A stretch of DNA of 64,000 bases from Zwartia hollandica (GCF_019923725.1 NZ_JAHXRI010000010.1:458636-522635); one strand, 5' to 3'. Numbered from the stretch's first letter, positions 26,130 through 34,778 are shown. The notes: a model not told the origin generated them from the sequence alone. Made by a program: numbers and translations.

Positions 26130-27476
26130 TTAGTTCTGCAGAATCGACTCAATCGCTAGCGCAACTGACGATAAGTTTGCGTCGTCGTCGCGAATTGAAG
26201 ACACCATCAAACCAACCGGCAGCTCACCCTGTCGATGACAAGGCAGACTATAAGAGCAGCCATCCAGCAAGTTGATTGTGAAGGTATTGCGCAACATCTG
26301 CCCGTTTGCTTTAAAGAACTCCTCGTCAGAGGCAACTAAGCGGGCAATCTCTGGGGCAACGGTCGGCACGGTAGGGCACAACACCGCGTCAAAACCTCGG
26401 ATTGCACGCTCTACGCTTGCGATCCAAGCGCGGCGCTTATCCAACAAGGCGATATATTGCTGCGCTGTAATTGTCGAGCCCAGTGAGACCCGCGCTGCGA
26501 CGCGAGGATCAAAGGCGTCTTTGGCACGCGCCAGACGCTCATGATGCACGGCATAGGCCTCGATCGGGGAAAGACCTCCAGGGGCATTCACTTTCGATAT
26601 CTCGGCAAATTCAGCCAGGGGAATTTCAACGATTTCAGCCCCAGCCGCAGACAGGGCAGAAAGGCTTCGATCAAACGCTTGAGCGACCGTCGCGTCAAGC
26701 CCATCCAGCACGAAGGTCTGCGGCACTGCCAAACGCAAGCTACCCACCGAGCGTGGGCGCACCACCAAGGGCTGACCCGACAAGACTGCATCGACCGTGA
26801 TGCAGTCTTGCACGCTGCGTGTCATGGCACAAACCGTGTCTAAGGAGCGCGATAGCTCTAACGCACCATCAAGAGGCACCCGACTTTGCGTGGATTTAAA
26901 TCCAACCAAACCACATAGCGCAGCCGGAATTCGAATAGAGCCTCCCGTATCCGACCCCAACCCCGCCACGGCCAAACCGAGCGCAACTGAAACACCGGCC
27001 CCGGAGGATGAACCGCCGGGAATCCGAGCAACCTTGGGATCTGTCGGATTGACGGGTGTGCCATAGTGCGGGTTGATTCCGATCCCGGAGAACGCGAACT
27101 CGGTCATATTCGTTTTGCCAATAATGGCCGAGCCCGAGGTCCGTAAACGTGCAACAACTGGGGCATCGTGGGTCTGGGGAGGCTCCCCCTTACACACCAC
27201 TGAACCGGCCATCGTTGTCTCGCCCGCCACGCCATACAGATCCTTGATCGAGACAGGTAGTCCGGCTAATGCAGATTGCTCTACCCCAGCAGCCTGAGCC
27301 GCGTCGGCATAACGCGCTGCGGCCAAAGCCGCCTCTGGATAAAGCTTGGTAAATACGCTCTTCGCACTCGCGTGCGAAGCACCCTCGAGCGCACGCGTAA
27401 CAAGCGCCTCCCGTGTTGTTTCGCCACGGGCGATCTTACGATTGAGTTCCTGGATAGTTTCAGTGATCTGCGTCAT
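26130..27476 (-). CDS. Amidase signature family hydrolase
   Basis: An amidase of 448 residues with the Ser-cisSer-Lys triad: Lys in PVSIKDLYGV, the Gly/Ser-rich core GGSSSGAGVSVALGL and the nucleophile motif GSDTGGSIRIPAALCG. It most resembles GatA-like/indoleacetamide-type amidases, but no gatB or gatC is adjacent and the C-terminal part (LPCHRQGELPVGLMVSS) is typical of the catabolic members. I start at 27476 (MTQITETIQELNRKIARGE), where family homology begins; an upstream ATG would add 39 unrelated residues. Substrate unknown. Confidence 0.88.
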   Translation of the reverse strand: MTQITETIQELNRKIARGETTREALVTRALEGASHASAKSVFTKLYPEAALAAARYADAAQAAGVEQSALAGLPVSIKDLYGVAGETTMAGSVVCKGEPPQTHDAPVVARLRTSGSAIIGKTNMTEFAFSGIGINPHYGTPVNPTDPKVARIPGGSSSGAGVSVALGLAVAGLGSDTGGSIRIPAALCGLVGFKSTQSRVPLDGALELSRSLDTVCAMTRSVQDCITVDAVLSGQPLVVRPRSVGSLRLAVPQTFVLDGLDATVAQAFDRSLSALSAAGAEIVEIPLAEFAEISKVNAPGGLSPIEAYAVHHERLARAKDAFDPRVAARVSLGSTITAQQYIALLDKRRAWIASVERAIRGFDAVLCPTVPTVAPEIARLVASDEEFFKANGQMLRNTFTINLLDGCSYSLPCHRQGELPVGLMVSSIRDDDANLSSVALAIESILQN

Positions 27477-27667
27477 GGTGTGTCTTTGAAATTTTGGGGA
27501 GATTATCCCCACAATGTAAGGAACTGAGCCCAACCGGTCAAGCGGCCCCAAATTGCCGTCGTTACGATCGTTGCCCAAGCCCCCACACGCCATAGGCTTC
27601 CTGCTACGATTAGATCATTGCAGTTTCCTAAAGATTATCAAAAACAAAACCTACGAGACTCTTAATT

Positions 27668-28537
27668 ATGTCAAACAATAAACCCGCTCAACTACACGCA
27701 CGACTCAAACAACCTGGCCTGGTGACAGCACCTGGTGTCTACGACATGGTGTCCCTGCGTCTGGCGGACAGTTTCGGCTTTGAGGCGTTATACATGACTG
27801 GCTTCGGTGCGGTCGCCTCGCATATGGGCCTACCAGATGCAGGCTTGGCAACTTATAGCGACATGGTGGGACGCGTCGGCTCAATGGCAAAAATGGCGCG
27901 TACGCCTCTCGTGGCAGACGGAGACACAGGCTATGGCGGGCTATTGAATGTACGCCATACTGTTCAAGGCTACGAGTTAGCGGGCGCCTCCGCGATTCAA
28001 CTAGAGGACCAAGAGTTTCCAAAAAAATGTGGTCACACTCCAGGGCGTCGTGTGATTCCAATGGAAGACATGGTGAAAAAAATCCGCGTTGCGGCTGAAT
28101 CCCGTCAATCGAAAGACTTTCTAATCATTGCGCGCACCGATGCCCGTACAACACTCGGGCTCGACGAGGCCTTGAGAAGAGCTGAGGCTTACGCAAAAGC
28201 CGGTGCAGACATTTTGTTTGTCGAGTCCCCAGAATCAGAAGAAGAAATGCGAACAATTGGACGTACTTTTCATCAACCCTTGCTCGCCAATATGGTCGAA
28301 AAGGGCCGTACGCCAGTGCTGAGCAAGGCCGAACTCGAGGCGCTGAACTTCAAGCTCGCCATTTTCCCCGTTACCGCCTTGCTAGCTGGTGTTCAGGCAA
28401 TGACTCAGGTGTATCAGCACTTCAAAAGCACGGGTTCATCTGTGGGCGGAAAAACTGATCTGTATGACTTCACCGATCTCACTAAACTCATGGGATTTGA
28501 GGAAGTGTGGGCTTTCGACAAAAAACATGCAGACTGA
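27668..28537 (+). CDS. Isocitrate lyase/PEP mutase family protein
   Basis: A TIM-barrel lyase of 289 residues. It has YMTGFGAVASHMGLPD near residue 40, the metal-binding motif DGDTGYGG, the catalytic loop KKCGHTPGR and ARTDART. This set fits the carboxyvinyl-carboxyphosphonate mutase/2-methylisocitrate lyase/oxaloacetate decarboxylase group; the specific reaction cannot be settled. It is divergent from the amidase with a 191-base gap and stands alone. Confidence 0.86.
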   Translation: MSNNKPAQLHARLKQPGLVTAPGVYDMVSLRLADSFGFEALYMTGFGAVASHMGLPDAGLATYSDMVGRVGSMAKMARTPLVADGDTGYGGLLNVRHTVQGYELAGASAIQLEDQEFPKKCGHTPGRRVIPMEDMVKKIRVAAESRQSKDFLIIARTDARTTLGLDEALRRAEAYAKAGADILFVESPESEEEMRTIGRTFHQPLLANMVEKGRTPVLSKAELEALNFKLAIFPVTALLAGVQAMTQVYQHFKSTGSSVGGKTDLYDFTDLTKLMGFEEVWAFDKKHAD

Positions 28538-28598
28538 CTAAAATCCACTTATCTGCATCGCTCAGGGTGCAGTTTTCTACTCTTCTAGGACAAAGACA

Positions 28599-28904
28599 AT
28601 GAAACCTTCACGTCGCCAGTTCATTATTTACTCGTCGGCCAGTTTGGCTGGCCTCGGTTTGAGCGCGCAAGCTCAAGCTCAAGCCATGCTTGGCGAAGCA
28701 GAGCCGGCCGCTGCTGGCCTAGGCTACAAGGCTGATGCAGCCGCAGTCGACAAAACCAAGTTTCCAAAATATGCGGCTGGTCAAGTTTGCACAAACTGCC
28801 AACTGTATGTCGCCAAGTCAGCCGATGCAGGTACCTGTGCAATCTTCCCAGGCAAATTGGTCGCAGGTCCAGGCTGGTGTAATGCTTGGGTCAAGAAAGC
28901 CTAA
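28599..28904 (+). CDS. High-potential iron-sulfur protein (HiPIP)
   Basis: A periplasmic one-electron carrier with a 4Fe-4S cluster. The 101-residue precursor has a Tat signal (MKPSRRQFIIYSSASLAGLG, twin Arg and hydrophobic core). The mature part shows the four cluster Cys: VCTNCQLY, GTCAIFPGKLV and PGWCNAWVKK, with spacing typical of HiPIP. It likely donates electrons to a terminal oxidase or other periplasmic redox partner. The next gene begins 16 bases later. Confidence 0.94.
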   Translation: MKPSRRQFIIYSSASLAGLGLSAQAQAQAMLGEAEPAAAGLGYKADAAAVDKTKFPKYAAGQVCTNCQLYVAKSADAGTCAIFPGKLVAGPGWCNAWVKKA

Positions 28905-28920
28905 TTCATCGGAGAACATA

Positions 28921-29292
28921 TTGAACAAGTCCCTAAAAGTGCTTGGTCTTTGTTTGGGAATCGCTGGCTTCGCGCCAGCGATGGCTCAACCAGCCCCCAA
29001 GGCATCGACCACCACAGAGCAGTATGTCGCCTATTGCAATAACAAGAGCGATATCGCAGCTCAAAACTTCTGCCATGGTTTTGGACAGGGTGTCTACGAG
29101 ACCTATATCGTGAGCCGCCATCCTAAAAACGCACCGAACTTTGTTTGTCTCGAACCGAAAGGCAATACTCGACAGCAATACATTGACGGTTTTGTAAAGT
29201 GGACGGCAGCGAACGCGCGCTTCAATCAAATGTCAGCGGCAGACACCATTTTGCGATACCTCGGCGAAACGTATCCTTGCAAACGCGGCTAA
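28921..29292 (+). CDS. Exported Rap1a/Tai-domain-like protein (TTG start)
   Basis: A 123-residue exported protein. I place the start at the TTG at 28921 because GGAGAA lies six bases upstream and a signal peptide (NKSLKVLGLCLGIAGFAPAM) begins there; an ATG reading from inside the HiPIP gene would give a non-secretory N-terminus. The mature part has the pattern YCNNKSDIAAQNFCHGFGQG, FVCLEPKGNTRQQYIDGFVKW and a C-terminal Cys, matching the Rap1a/Tai domain known from type VI secretion immunity proteins. Most members outside such loci have no known role, and no type VI genes are near. Confidence 0.72.
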   Translation: MNKSLKVLGLCLGIAGFAPAMAQPAPKASTTTEQYVAYCNNKSDIAAQNFCHGFGQGVYETYIVSRHPKNAPNFVCLEPKGNTRQQYIDGFVKWTAANARFNQMSAADTILRYLGETYPCKRG

Positions 29293-29347
29293 GCCTCTTG
29301 GCTCACGCACTGCTTAGGCCGTCACTTAACGCTTTGGAATACTCATT

Positions 29348-29584
29348 ATGAAGAAAACTCTCCTCGCTTTGCCAGTATGCGCAGCCTTAGTGCTGACAGG
29401 CTGCTCGGGTATGAACACCACACAACAGCGCACTCTGTCCGGTGGCGCAATCGGTGCCGCAGCAGGTACAGGGATTGCGCTGCTCGCTGACGGCAACCCT
29501 GTCTGGGGCCTCATCGGCGGCGCTGCAGTTGGCGCCTTGGGTGGATACCTTTACGACAAGCACGAAGCAAACAAGCAGCAATAA
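29348..29584 (+). CDS. Glycine-zipper outer-membrane lipoprotein
   Basis: A 78-residue lipoprotein. The signal peptide ends in VLTGCSGMN, a good lipobox with Cys20. The rest is a glycine-zipper segment, GGAIGAAAGTGIALL and GLIGGAAVGALGGYLYDKHE, of the YMGG/SlyB-like type found in many small envelope proteins. A strong terminator follows at 29616-29643. Function unknown. Confidence 0.86.
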   Translation: MKKTLLALPVCAALVLTGCSGMNTTQQRTLSGGAIGAAAGTGIALLADGNPVWGLIGGAAVGALGGYLYDKHEANKQQ

Positions 29585-29615
29585 GGCAACACCGAAGTGC
29601 TGTTAGGCGTCAAAC

Positions 29616-29643
29616 AAAAAAGCCTCGCATGCGAGGCTTTTTT
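29616..29643. terminator. Bidirectional rho-independent terminator
   Basis: A perfect 28-base palindrome: six A, GCCTCGC-AT-GCGAGGC-type stem and a T-run. It lies between the glycine-zipper gene (plus) and the acyltransferase-fusion gene (minus) and can stop transcription from both sides. It marks the end of the fatty-acid/polyketide-like operon. Confidence 0.9.
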
Positions 29644-30867
29644 TCAGCGCTTTTTACGAGGTGCCTGGACCTTCCAGCGACGATGCACCCACCACCATTG
29701 CTCAGGATGCCGAACGATTAACAATTCCAGAGCTTGGTTATACGCTCTTGTGTTGCGTTGAATTTCCGCACCAACGTCCTCCTCATTAATCGCCGTAAGC
29801 GCAGGCAGAAACTCTAGGACGTGCGTGCCGTCCGGCTCGCGCCACGAACACGCTGGGATCACCGGCGCACCCGTTGCAAGGGCGATAACTGCCATGCTTT
29901 TATAGGTTCCCGCGGTATGGCCAAAAAACTCTACCGGAATACCCTCTGGACGTCTTGCATACTGATCAAAGGGAAATACCACCGCATCCCCGCCTTCAAT
30001 CGTCTGGACAATTTCCTCCAGAGATCCACGACGGCCCACCACACCAAAACCTGCCTCATTGAAGCGACGTGTGAGCATGTCGCTTAACCAGCGTGGCTTG
30101 ATCGGGCGGCGTAAAAAATGAATGCGTCCCTTAACCTGCGGGAAGTGCTCAATACCCGCGACCGTGGAGACTTCAAAATTCCCAAAATGTCCGGTCAAGA
30201 TCAAGAGGCCTTTCCCAGCCTCAAAGGCATTAATCATGCCTGGTACACCAAGAACACGGACCATGCTCTTCTTTTGCTCAGCCGATAGAAAGCGGAATTT
30301 CACAAGCTCGGTCAGTAACGACCAAAGATGTCCGTAGTGTGCTTGCGCGAGACGCTCTATTTGTATGGGATCAACTTTGCCACCATAGACACGCCCTAGA
30401 TTCTCGAGAATGACACGCCGACGGTATGGCAACCAGCGATAAATAAATTTCCCAGCCCAAGAGGGTGCAATGACTTTGGGTACCCTCAGCGCAACCGCCG
30501 TTGCAGTTGTTTCTGAATGAGTCAACGATATTTTTATTTCAGCGACAAGGTACCTACCAAGAACAACTTCTGCGACCGGGGTCACTTCGATATGCGGTGC
30601 ACCGTACTCGTCACGCCACACAGAAAAATCCATCGCCGTAATGGTATTGAGCGCAGTCTCAGCTGAGAACAGCTTCAGGCAAGCCTCTTTTGCAGCAAAT
30701 CTGGCTGCTAAGCTTGCCGCGCGACCTGGACCATCGCCTGCGTCGGCGATCTCGGTGGCGGAGAATAGCTTGTGAAGCTCACCAGGCATGGCCTCAATGA
30801 GGCGCACGATACGCTCAATTTCGACAGTGTCGACCGCGCAGCCATCCGGGAGAGGTTGCTCAGACAC
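29644..30867 (-). CDS. Fusion of AcpS-type 4'-phosphopantetheinyl transferase and LpxL/HtrB-type acyltransferase
   Basis: A two-domain protein of about 407 residues. The N-terminal ~130 residues are an AcpS-like phosphopantetheinyl transferase: Asp13 in DTVEIERI, FSATEI, SLAARFAAKEACLKLF (Glu in KEA) and ISLTHSETTATAVAL. The C-terminal ~270 residues are a lysophospholipid/lipid A acyltransferase with HFGNFE (His227 and Glu232, the HX4E catalytic motif), RRPIKPRWLSDML and PVIPACSWREPDG. I start at the GTG at 30867, which gives the AcpS N-terminal length; an ATG at 30936 would overlap the upstream gene by 55 bases. It probably activates the operon's own carrier protein and transfers the finished acyl chain to a membrane acceptor. 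Confidence 0.82.
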   Translation of the reverse strand: MSEQPLPDGCAVDTVEIERIVRLIEAMPGELHKLFSATEIADAGDGPGRAASLAARFAAKEACLKLFSAETALNTITAMDFSVWRDEYGAPHIEVTPVAEVVLGRYLVAEIKISLTHSETTATAVALRVPKVIAPSWAGKFIYRWLPYRRRVILENLGRVYGGKVDPIQIERLAQAHYGHLWSLLTELVKFRFLSAEQKKSMVRVLGVPGMINAFEAGKGLLILTGHFGNFEVSTVAGIEHFPQVKGRIHFLRRPIKPRWLSDMLTRRFNEAGFGVVGRRGSLEEIVQTIEGGDAVVFPFDQYARRPEGIPVEFFGHTAGTYKSMAVIALATGAPVIPACSWREPDGTHVLEFLPALTAINEEDVGAEIQRNTRAYNQALELLIVRHPEQWWWVHRRWKVQAPRKKR

Positions 30868-30881
30868 TACGGACGCCGGCT

Positions 30882-32153
30882 TTAACGTATCGCACGCAGC
30901 AATACTGCGGCATTCGTGCCCGCAAAGCCACGGCAAAGTACCAGCACGACATCACTACGCGTTTCACGATTCTGTTTGGTGATGTTTAGCCCAGCGCACG
31001 AAGCAGCCAATTGTTCCAAGTTGGCAACGCCCGGCACAACACCTCGCCTTGCAGCCTCAAGACCGATGGCAATATCGACGAGACCGGATGAAGCGAACAG
31101 GTGCCCAATCGACCACTTGTTTGCTGTCACGGGCGGCATATCTTTACCAAAAATGCGCAACAACGCTGCCGTTTCAGATGCGTCGGATTGTTCGGTACCA
31201 TTGCCATGCGCAACTATCATTCCCACATCAGACGGCTTGAGCGCAGCATCCGTCAACGCAAGCTCTATCGCGCGGCTTAAGCCGTCGCCATCATCGCGAA
31301 TACAGAAAATTCCCTCTCCTTCAGAGGCATCGCCGCCCCCAAGGTATTCGCCTAGGATCGTGGCGCCTCGCTGCTTGGCACTCGCTTCGGTTTCAAGCAA
31401 CAGCGCCGCAGCACCCTCACCCAACACACACCCATCATGTCGTGAGTCGAATGGACGCAACACATCTTTGGAAACTAAACCAACTTGATCCAGGTAAAGC
31501 AACGTCTGGGGCTCAATCGGTGCGTCATGTGCGATTGCCACAACACGCTGCGCATCGCCTTCGCGCAATGCCCAGGCACTTTCAATGACGGAAAGAATAC
31601 CGCTGGTGGTGTGATTCGTAATACAGCCGTTGGGGCCTTTCAACTGATTGCGAATACTGACATGACACAGCACATTGTTCGGCAAGGAACGCAACAACCA
31701 CATTGGATTAACGGTGTTGGACAACTCTTTACCAAAGGTGGCGAGACTATCTCCGCTTTCTGCCATCAGAGGAAAAAAATCATAGTTCACCTCGAACGCA
31801 CCACCACCTGAGCCAACATAACAGCCCGTCTGGTCCGCGTACTTGGCAGCGGCCGCCTCATCAAGCGTTCCCGTATATGCAGGTAACCCAGCCTGTTCGA
31901 TCGCTTGCGTGCCCGCGTAAATACCGAAAACATCAGAGCGACGCACAAGCTTAAGCAACTTGCGATCCCCTAAAAGTTTTCCGCCGTTGTAGTCAGGCAC
32001 TTCAGCTGCTTGGCTATTTGGCCACTTTTCAGTATCCCAACCCACAATGGGTGCGACCATCGAACGGCCCGCGCTCAGGGTGTCAACAATGGCGGCGGGA
32101 TCCAAACCGGCGGCACAAATCGCACTATTTCCGGTGATAACGATTCGACTCAT
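30882..32153 (-). CDS. Ketosynthase-like protein lacking the catalytic Cys (chain-length-factor-like)
   Basis: A 423-residue protein of the beta-ketoacyl synthase fold. The His and Lys of the active site remain (AHGNGT, His316; NKWSIGH, Lys346 and His351), but the nucleophile motif TACASG is replaced by NHTTSG at 180-185, so Thr182 stands where Cys should be (codon 31608-31610). This is the situation in KS-beta/chain-length-factor subunits of type II polyketide and aryl-polyene systems. It lies five bases after an intact ketosynthase, so a heterodimer is likely. Pseudogene decay is improbable because the frame is open and other motifs are kept. Confidence 0.85.
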   Translation of the reverse strand: MSRIVITGNSAICAAGLDPAAIVDTLSAGRSMVAPIVGWDTEKWPNSQAAEVPDYNGGKLLGDRKLLKLVRRSDVFGIYAGTQAIEQAGLPAYTGTLDEAAAAKYADQTGCYVGSGGGAFEVNYDFFPLMAESGDSLATFGKELSNTVNPMWLLRSLPNNVLCHVSIRNQLKGPNGCITNHTTSGILSVIESAWALREGDAQRVVAIAHDAPIEPQTLLYLDQVGLVSKDVLRPFDSRHDGCVLGEGAAALLLETEASAKQRGATILGEYLGGGDASEGEGIFCIRDDGDGLSRAIELALTDAALKPSDVGMIVAHGNGTEQSDASETAALLRIFGKDMPPVTANKWSIGHLFASSGLVDIAIGLEAARRGVVPGVANLEQLAASCAGLNITKQNRETRSDVVLVLCRGFAGTNAAVLLRAIR

Positions 32154-32158
32154 TTCAA

Positions 32159-33472
32159 TTACCGTCCTGCAGCAATTAACGCTGCGGTTTCTTCGGGATT
32201 GCGGAAAGCCAGACAGCTGTTACTGCCGCCAAATCCAAGAGAATTCGAGAGCGCCATCCCAATTCGCGCAGGGCGCGGCGCATCACGCACAATATTCACA
32301 TCGCAGTCAGGGTCGAGCTGTTGCAAATTGGCGTTAGGCGGCATCAAACCATCGCGAATTGCCAGCGCACAAATCCCTGCCTCGACTGCACCCGCTGCAG
32401 CAATCAAGTGACCCATCACGCTCTTCGTTGAGCTGACGCCAACTTCTTTTGCACGGCCTTCAAACACAACATTGACGGCCGCACACTCGCTTCGATCATT
32501 CATTGGTGTTGAGGTGCCATGCGCATTCAAGTAATCGATATCCGTTTGCTCGGCGCCTGCATCGGCAATCGCACGGCGCATCGCCTGAATTGGACCATCG
32601 CCAGACGGATGCGAATCCGTAATCCGGTACGAGGACAGAGAATTACCGTCACCCGCGAGTTCGGCATAGATAGTTGCGCCGCGTTGAACTGCACTATTCC
32701 ACTCTTCCAGAACCAAGAAACCCGCCCCTTCTCCGAGTAAAAATCCATTACGGGTCAGATCAAAGGGACGGCTCGCACGCTCAGGGTTATCGTTGTCGGG
32801 CGAAACTGCCGACAACAAACAGAAACCTGACAGACCGACTGGCGAGATCATTGAATCAAACCCGCCCGTCAGCACACGATCCGCGACGCCACGGCGAATG
32901 AGTCGCAGCGCGGTACCAACCGCTTGCCCGCCAGAGGCACAGGCGGTGTGCACACTCGATGCATAGCCACGTATGCCAAAACGTCGTAACAACAAAGAAA
33001 TACCTGCGGTCGACAAGCTGCGGCTAAAGGCCATAACATCGTTCGCGACAGGCTCTTCCAAAATACCGTTCGCCTGGAAGTCGCCATCAGGGGCGGCCGC
33101 TTTTTGAATCGCGGCAATCTCCGGGTGCGCAATCGTCATCATGCCTGCACCGACTACACAGCCCCAGCGCGCTGCGTCTTGTTGTGTGGGTCGAATCCCT
33201 GCATCTGCAATCGCTTGATCTGCCGCCGCTAATGCGAAACGATGGGCGCGGCTCGCATACTTAAGGAGCTTACGGTCATCGATCGGTGGCAAGCTGTCAA
33301 AGCCTTTCACCTCAGCTGCGATACGCGTAGAAAATCCAGAAGCGTCAAAAAGTGTAATGGGGCCTCCACAACCTTTGGCAGCCTTTACGCGCGCCCAAGT
33401 GGATGCCACATCGAGTCCTGCGGGCGTAACGAGCCCAATACCTGTTATCGCTACGCGACGTCTTGCGGTCAT
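32159..33472 (-). CDS. Beta-ketoacyl-ACP synthase II-like (catalytic)
   Basis: A condensing enzyme of 437 residues with a full catalytic set: Cys178 in TACASGG, His318 in NAHGTSTPMND, Lys350 and His355 in STKSVMGHL. It would elongate acyl groups on the operon's carrier protein with malonyl-ACP. Its ATG overlaps the stop of the dehydratase-like gene (ATGA), and the Cys-lacking partner follows. It is distinct in context from housekeeping FabF, which normally sits beside fabD, fabG and acpP. Confidence 0.9.
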   Translation of the reverse strand: MTARRRVAITGIGLVTPAGLDVASTWARVKAAKGCGGPITLFDASGFSTRIAAEVKGFDSLPPIDDRKLLKYASRAHRFALAAADQAIADAGIRPTQQDAARWGCVVGAGMMTIAHPEIAAIQKAAAPDGDFQANGILEEPVANDVMAFSRSLSTAGISLLLRRFGIRGYASSVHTACASGGQAVGTALRLIRRGVADRVLTGGFDSMISPVGLSGFCLLSAVSPDNDNPERASRPFDLTRNGFLLGEGAGFLVLEEWNSAVQRGATIYAELAGDGNSLSSYRITDSHPSGDGPIQAMRRAIADAGAEQTDIDYLNAHGTSTPMNDRSECAAVNVVFEGRAKEVGVSSTKSVMGHLIAAAGAVEAGICALAIRDGLMPPNANLQQLDPDCDVNIVRDAPRPARIGMALSNSLGFGGSNSCLAFRNPEETAALIAAGR

Positions 33473-34350
33473 GCGGATTCTCCGGAATCTGGAGCAAAAA
33501 ACATTTTGGCGCCAGCTATTGTGCGGCCGTTTGCTGACGCACCAACTTTAATCAAAATAGGTTCTAAGTCACCTTCGCTCGGAGTCGCCGCTTCGGCGGA
33601 CAACACAAGCGAAGCACCTGGCGCGGTAAATGCGCGCACCTTCACGTTTGTAATACGACACACACGCACCGGACAGCCAGCCAGCGCCTGGGCAAGTCGC
33701 TGCGCCAGTTGCTGTTGCGCATAGAGCAACAGCGTGGCGGGGTACACGGGGCGTGAGGGGAAATGATCTTCAAAAAACGGTGCATGCTCAGGCACGGCGA
33801 GCGTCGCCTCGAGCCGATCCGAGCGGTCACTGGGGATATCCGTTAAGGCCGGCTGCGGCACACCACCGAAAGCGCCTGGCGCTCGTCCGACGTTTTTAAG
33901 CACCTCAAAATCTGCAGCAAGTGCTTCTGGGGCATCAAACTCATGAATGTCGAGCATCGATCCGAGGGTATCTTGCAACTCAAGCACCAACTGCCCGCCA
34001 ACAAGCGCACGTCCCTTGTATTGAATAGCCTCTGCATCGCAGGACTCAATATCAACGATCAGCTCAAGCGTTTCACCCGGCTTGGGGAGACGGTGCATGC
34101 GCGTATCGCCCGCCAAAGCCGCAACGGGACGATGCGTGAATCCAACTGCAGACATACCGACCCAAGCAGCAAGTTGTCCAATGGCCTCGGCCACCAAACT
34201 GACGGGGAAGTGCGAAACAGTGCTTGGGATCGTATAGAGGCCGCTCACGCGAGTGACCCCTTCAATACTGGTAATACGGTCGACGAACGAAAAAGCGGCG
34301 AAGCGACCGGTTGGCGAGGCCTTGGCGGCACTCGCCCTGCCGAGAACCAT
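33469..34350 (-). CDS. Double hot-dog dehydratase-like protein
   Basis: A 293-residue protein that looks like two fused FabZ/FabA-type hot-dog domains. The C-terminal one has FFEDHFPSRPVYPATLLLY, matching the FabZ HFPGxPVxPG motif with the catalytic His (His196), but Tyr210 replaces the usual Glu. The N-terminal one has HFPVSLVAEAIGQLAAW, with a Glu (Glu55) in the right helix but a shortened loop. In FabZ the His and Glu of a site come from different subunits, so a fused pseudo-dimer with one complete site is possible. Probably dehydrates 3-hydroxyacyl-ACP; activity is unproven. Coupled to acp by TGATG. Confidence 0.78.
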   Translation of the reverse strand: MVLGRASAAKASPTGRFAAFSFVDRITSIEGVTRVSGLYTIPSTVSHFPVSLVAEAIGQLAAWVGMSAVGFTHRPVAALAGDTRMHRLPKPGETLELIVDIESCDAEAIQYKGRALVGGQLVLELQDTLGSMLDIHEFDAPEALAADFEVLKNVGRAPGAFGGVPQPALTDIPSDRSDRLEATLAVPEHAPFFEDHFPSRPVYPATLLLYAQQQLAQRLAQALAGCPVRVCRITNVKVRAFTAPGASLVLSAEAATPSEGDLEPILIKVGASANGRTIAGAKMFFAPDSGESA

Positions 34351-34778
34351 CAGCCAGCGGCTTGTGATGCACGCTGAGCGCGGATCACGAGCTTGCAGAA
34401 GGTTTCCGGTGTGTACAAACGCGCGATGTGATCGACACGCATGGGAGTTTTGAAACGCGAAGCGTCGATTTCAGACAGGTATTCGCGCAAACGAGCCAAA
34501 CCTTTTTCGGTCAGGATGCCGTTTTGCTCAAAATCGGCGACAGCCATATCACCGCGAACATCTTCAATAATCTTGCCGCGTGGCACCTTGATTTTGAAGG
34601 CGCGCTCGAGGCGAAACACCATATCGAGAAAATCGATCGATTCAGCATCCAGGCCCTCGATCAGGGATACATCGAGTTTGATGTCATCAACATCGCAGCC
34701 TAATGCATCGGCCATCGTTTTTTGGACGGTTGGGAAAACCGCCATGATTTCTTCTTTCGAGATGACTGCTTCAGCCAT
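34350..34778 (-). CDS. Acyl carrier protein with long C-terminal extension
   Basis: A 142-residue carrier protein. The phosphopantetheine site is Ser47 in GLDAESIDFLDMVFRLE, with the typical helix II and the following FKIKVPRGKI. This part resembles AcpXL, the special carrier for very long-chain lipid A acyl groups in rhizobia, as far as I can judge by eye. Ordinary ACPs are about 80 residues; here some 60 extra residues (from about 85) have no motif I know. TGGAG precedes the ATG. It follows fabG after 98 bases and overlaps the dehydratase-like gene. Confidence 0.86.
   Translation of the reverse strand: MAEAVISKEEIMAVFPTVQKTMADALGCDVDDIKLDVSLIEGLDAESIDFLDMVFRLERAFKIKVPRGKIIEDVRGDMAVADFEQNGILTEKGLARLREYLSEIDASRFKTPMRVDHIARLYTPETFCKLVIRAQRASQAAG

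Noticed and set aside
30916-31488. Long plus-strand open frame (190 codons) opposite the Cys-less ketosynthase
   Set aside because: Shadow of the real gene; composition is Ser/Arg/Pro-rich without domains.
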